Source: an uncultured Curvibacter sp.
GTDB taxonomy: Bacteria; Pseudomonadota; Gammaproteobacteria; Burkholderiales; Burkholderiaceae_C
NCBI GenBank assembly: GCA_903834975.1
Contig: CAILKX010000001.1
Location: forward strand, 1 to 37,252
Reading direction: 5' to 3'
DNA: 37,252 bases
Below the pieces are notes generated by a model that did not search any database, was not told the origin of the DNA, and worked only from the letters and a program-made list of their open reading frames with translations. Below, piece after piece: positions 34,280 through 37,252 of the stretch. Within the stretch, counting starts at the first letter, position 1; every line of letters begins with the position of its first letter. Made by a program: the position numbers and the translations under genes.

Positions 34280-35368
34280 ATGACTGAACATGCGCCTTTG
34301 ATCATCGATGTGGCCGGCACCGCCCTGAACCGCAGCGACGAACGCCGACTGGCCCACCCCTTGGTGGGTGGCGTCATTTTGTTTGCCCGCAACTGGCAAA
34401 ACCGCGAACAATTGGTCGACCTGACCAGCCAAATCAAGGCCATCCGCGACGACCTCTTGATTTGCGTGGACCATGAAGGCGGCCGCGTGCAGCGCTTCAA
34501 AACCGATGGCTTCACGCCGTTGCCGCCCATGCGCTCGCTCGGCAAGATGTGGTTCAAAGACACCAAAGGCCAACCCGGTTCGGGGGCCATGAAAGCCCTC
34601 AACGCCGCCACCGCCACCGGCTATGTGTTGGCCTCGGAGTTACGCGCCTGTGGCGTGGACTTCAGTTTTACCCCCGTGCTCGATTTGGACTGGGGCGCGA
34701 GCGGTGTGATTGGCGACCGGGCCTTTACGCGCGATCCCCGCGTCGTCACGATGCTCGCCAAAAGCCTGATGCAAGGCTTGCTCAAAGCGGGCATGGCCAA
34801 CTGCGGCAAACACTTTCCTGGACATGGTTTTGTCAAAGCCGACTCGCACACCGACGTGCCGGTCGATGTACGTCCGCTCAAAGCCCTCTTGGCCGACGAC
34901 GCTGCGCCCTATCCTTGGTTGACCAGTTGCTTGTCCAGCGTGATGCCCGCCCATGTGATTTACCCCAAAGTCGATGACCGTCCGGCGGGGTATTCCGCGC
35001 GTTGGTTGCAAGACATTCTGCGGGGTCAAATGGGGTTTGACGGCGCGATTTTCAGCGACGACCTGAGCATGGAAGGCGCGCGCCAGTTGCAGCCCGGTGG
35101 CCGCACCGTCAGCTACACCGAGGCGGCCGTCGCGGCTTTGAATGCCGGTTGCGATTTGGTGCTGCTCTGCAACCAGAGCCTTGGCGAAGGCGCCGCGGTC
35201 GATGAGCTGATTGAAGGCCTGTCCCACGCGCAAAACCTGGCCCAGTGGCGTCCCAACCCGGACAGCGAATCGCGGCGTCTGGCCTTGCTGCCCGAAACCT
35301 TGCCCTATGCGTGGGACGACCTGATGTTCCACCCGCCTTATTTGCAGGCACTGGAACTGTTGCCTTAA
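34280..35368 (+). CDS. nagZ: Beta-N-acetylhexosaminidase NagZ
   Basis: NagZ is a cytoplasmic glycoside hydrolase family 3 enzyme that removes N-acetylglucosamine from anhydromuropeptides in cell-wall recycling, with effects on beta-lactamase induction in some bacteria. The 362-residue protein has the KHFPGHG motif at 177-183 (catalytic H182) and FSDDLSMEGA with D260/D261, one of which is the nucleophile. LICVDHEGGRVQR near residue 54 is the usual early signature. It begins 28 nt after acpS, possibly in the same operon. Its 3' end faces lysS across a shared hairpin. Confidence 0.96.
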   Translation: MTEHAPLIIDVAGTALNRSDERRLAHPLVGGVILFARNWQNREQLVDLTSQIKAIRDDLLICVDHEGGRVQRFKTDGFTPLPPMRSLGKMWFKDTKGQPGSGAMKALNAATATGYVLASELRACGVDFSFTPVLDLDWGASGVIGDRAFTRDPRVVTMLAKSLMQGLLKAGMANCGKHFPGHGFVKADSHTDVPVDVRPLKALLADDAAPYPWLTSCLSSVMPAHVIYPKVDDRPAGYSARWLQDILRGQMGFDGAIFSDDLSMEGARQLQPGGRTVSYTEAAVAALNAGCDLVLLCNQSLGEGAAVDELIEGLSHAQNLAQWRPNPDSESRRLALLPETLPYAWDDLMFHPPYLQALELLP

Positions 35369-35401
35369 GCCGACCCGGGGGCTTCAACCCGGGGGCATTA
35401 A
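35365..35401. terminator. Hairpin shared by the convergent nagZ and lysS ends
   Basis: Two CCCGGG blocks (35374-35379 and 35388-35393) can pair around an 8-nt loop, and outer GC and TTAA segments extend the stem to both stop codons. No T-tract is present. Its place between two convergent genes suggests a bidirectional stop for transcription or protection of 3' ends. Confidence 0.5.
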
Positions 35402-36948
35402 GCTTCCCGGCGCAGGGCGGGGAACAAAATCACGTCGCGGATGCTGGGGCTGTCGGTCAGCAGCATCATGAAGCGGTCGATGCCAATGCCGCAGCCGCCA
35501 GTGGGGGGCAGGCCGTATTCGAGCGCACGCACAAAATCATGGTCAAAGAACATGGCTTCGTCGTCGCCGCTGTCCTTGGCCTCGACCTGGGCTTGGAAGC
35601 GTGCTGCTTGTTCTTGCGCGTCGTTTAATTCCGAAAACCCATTGCCGAATTCACGCCCGGTGATGTAGAGCTCAAAGCGCTCGGTCACTTCGGGGCGTTC
35701 GTCGTTGGCGCGGGCCAAGGGGGAGATTTCGGTCGGGTGCTCCATGATGAAAGTCGGCTGCCAGAGCTTTTCTTCCACGGTTTCTTCAAAGAACAGCACT
35801 TGCAAGCTGGCCAAACTGCGGGCTGAGAGTTTGTCTTTTTCTTCGTTCTTGCCAAGCTTTTTGAGCTTTTGAATCAACCAAGCGGCATCGTCAACCAGGG
35901 CCACCGTTTGTGCGTCGCCTTGTGATTCCTCGGTGTATTTCAGAATCGCTTCGCGGATGGTCAGGCGCTCAAATGGAGCGGCCAGATCCACCGCCTTGCC
36001 ACCGTAAGTCAGGGACAAGGTGCCGACGGCTTTCATCGCGGCGTCGCGGATCAGCGACTCGGTAAAGCCCATCAAATCTTGGTAGTTCCAATACGCCGCA
36101 TAGAACTCCATCATGGTGAATTCGGGGTTGTGGCGCACCGAAATGCCCTCGTTGCGGAAGTTGCGGTTGATTTCAAACACGCGCTCAAAACCACCGACGA
36201 TCAGTCGCTTCAAGTAAAGCTCAGGGGCGATGCGCAAATACATTTCTTGGTCTAGCGCGTTGTGGTGCGTCACAAAAGGACGCGCATTCGCGCCCCCCGG
36301 AATGGGGTGCAGCATCGGTGTTTCGACTTCCAAGAAGCCGTGCTTCACCATGAATTGACGAATCCCGCTGACCGCTTTCGAGCGGGCCTTGAAGCGCGTG
36401 CGGGCCGCTTCATCGCTGATCAGATCGACGTAGCGCTGTCGGTACTTTTGTTCTTGATCGGCCATGCCGTGGAACTTGTCGGGCAAGGGGCGCAGGCTCT
36501 TGGTCAACAAACGCAAGGACGTGACCTTGATGGAGAGCTCACCGGTTTTGGTTTTGAACAGCGTGCCTTCCGCGCCGATGATGTCGCCCAAGTCCCAGTG
36601 CTTGAAAGCGTTGTAAGCCGCTTCACCAATCGTTTCGCGCTGCACATACAGTTGAATGCGGCCACTTTCGTCTTGCACGGTAGCAAAGCTGGCCTTGCCC
36701 ATGACGCGTTTGAGCATCATGCGGCCAGCCACCTTGGCGCCATGGTGTTGGGCTTCCAACGCTTCTGCGGTGGCCGAGCCGTGGTGGGTGTGCAGGCCCT
36801 CGGCGTGGTGGCTGGGTTTGAAGTCGTTGGGGAAGGCCACCCCTTCGCCACGCGCCTGGGCTTCGCGCAAGGCTTTCAGTTTCTCACGGCGTTCGGCCAT
36901 GAGTTGGTTGTCGTCTTGGGCGATTTCGGGCGTGGTTTGTTCAGACAT
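35398..36948 (-). CDS. lysS: Lysyl-tRNA synthetase, class II
   Basis: LysS charges tRNA-Lys with lysine. The 516-residue protein has an N-terminal OB anticodon-binding domain (about 65-170) and the class II catalytic core. Motif 2 reads [20 protein letters not shown], motif 3 [14 protein letters not shown], and the early RQRYVDLI segment is typical of LysS. The ATG at 36948 ([15 protein letters not shown]) is chosen because the longer frame to 37050 would overlap recJ. A histidine-rich stretch ([17 protein letters not shown]) near residue 55 is a little unusual. It lies 47 nt downstream of recJ on the same strand. Confidence 0.97.
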   Translation of the reverse strand: MSEQTTPEIAQDDNQLMAERREKLKALREAQARGEGVAFPNDFKPSHHAEGLHTHHGSATAEALEAQHHGAKVAGRMMLKRVMGKASFATVQDESGRIQLYVQRETIGEAAYNAFKHWDLGDIIGAEGTLFKTKTGELSIKVTSLRLLTKSLRPLPDKFHGMADQEQKYRQRYVDLISDEAARTRFKARSKAVSGIRQFMVKHGFLEVETPMLHPIPGGANARPFVTHHNALDQEMYLRIAPELYLKRLIVGGFERVFEINRNFRNEGISVRHNPEFTMMEFYAAYWNYQDLMGFTESLIRDAAMKAVGTLSLTYGGKAVDLAAPFERLTIREAILKYTEESQGDAQTVALVDDAAWLIQKLKKLGKNEEKDKLSARSLASLQVLFFEETVEEKLWQPTFIMEHPTEISPLARANDERPEVTERFELYITGREFGNGFSELNDAQEQAARFQAQVEAKDSGDDEAMFFDHDFVRALEYGLPPTGGCGIGIDRFMMLLTDSPSIRDVILFPALRREA

Positions 36949-36995
36949 GACAGGCGTTCTGGGGAAACCGCCTATTTTACGGGCCTGAATCCCCC

Positions 36996-37252
36996 TCAAA
37001 TCGCTTGGGCCGCTTCCACCAAGAAACGCACCTTGCGCGCGCCTTGCCACTCGTCAATGTCCAAGCGAAAGGCCAGCCTGAGTCGCGGCGGCAGGGCTTC
37101 GGTGTGGCCAAACCACATGGCTTCGATCGGATGGCCTTGGTGCTTGAGTTGCAGCTTCAAATGCTTTTCAGCGATGAGGCGTTGTGACAACACCTCCACC
37201 TCGTCGCTGAAAACCGGCGCTGCAAAGCCTTGGCCCCAAACCGCTTGGTTCA
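36996..37252 (-). CDS. recJ: C-terminal end of single-stranded-DNA-specific exonuclease RecJ (partial)
   Basis: The frame is open to the window edge and covers the last 85 codons. It reads [19 protein letters not shown] and continues with [14 protein letters not shown], which matches the C-terminal OB-like domain of RecJ (WGxGFxxPxF followed by KHLKL). RecJ degrades single-stranded DNA 5' to 3' in recombination and repair. The catalytic DHH part lies outside the window. The short end fits a normal C-terminus. Confidence 0.85.
   Translation of the reverse strand, partial: NQAVWGQGFAAPVFSDEVEVLSQRLIAEKHLKLQLKHQGHPIEAMWFGHTEALPPRLRLAFRLDIDEWQGARKVRFLVEAAQAI

Overview
The window reads as chromosomal core sequence from a betaproteobacterium of the order Burkholderiales, most likely Comamonadaceae (the Limnohabitans/Rhodoferax neighbourhood). 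This rests on protein flavour and gene order, not on a database search. Hand counts of sample lines give roughly 58-60% GC for most genes. Coding density is high, many genes overlap by ATGA/GTGA/TTGA, and GTG and TTG starts are common. No rRNA, tRNA, IS element, prophage or CRISPR array was recognised.

Layout. (1) 1-5917: a LytTR-type response regulator (minus) diverges from argH, an FMN-dependent alpha-hydroxy-acid dehydrogenase, dinB and a dienoyl-CoA-isomerase-like crotonase. (2) 5991-7961: one AT-rich gene for a PD-(D/E)XK nuclease domain fused to a DUF2075 ATPase/helicase. It is compositionally foreign and is the main accessory element. (3) 7971-13459: a minus-strand block with queF, a 2OG-Fe(II) prolyl-4-hydroxylase-like oxygenase, yaaA and rne. 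(4) 14042-17259: rluC, a HAD phosphatase, a Rieske protein and an S49 (SppA-like) peptidase; rluC and rne are head to head across a leader of about 580 nt. (5) 17327-18741: an RsmI-like methyltransferase and maf, on the minus strand. (6) 18813-25084: the fatty-acid synthesis cluster yceD-rpmF-plsX-fabH-fabD-fabG-acpP-fabF, in the same order as in E. coli. (7) 25094-34251: a small membrane protein and a DegQ/MucD-type protease, then, after a signal-rich 400-bp intergenic region, lepA-lepB-rnc-era-recO-pdxJ-acpS. (8) 34280-37252: nagZ, convergent with lysS, and the C-terminal end of recJ.

How the genes work together. plsX to fabF supply acyl-ACP initiation and elongation. acpS, at the far end of the lepA operon, activates the AcpP encoded here. 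lepB processes exported proteins, and the DegQ-like protease handles envelope quality control. rne, rnc, era, rluC, lepA and rpmF form a ribosome and RNA maturation set. The sigma-E module (rpoE-rseA-rseB) that in many Burkholderiales sits between fabF and the Do-type protease is absent.

Most worth a second look: the lone nuclease-DUF2075 gene with an inverted repeat just upstream; two perfect DnaA-box consensus sites 11 bp apart upstream of lepA; a compact sRNA or leader candidate with promoter and strong terminator in the same gap; the long structured rne leader; the strong terminator between rpmF and plsX; and the missing rpoE module.
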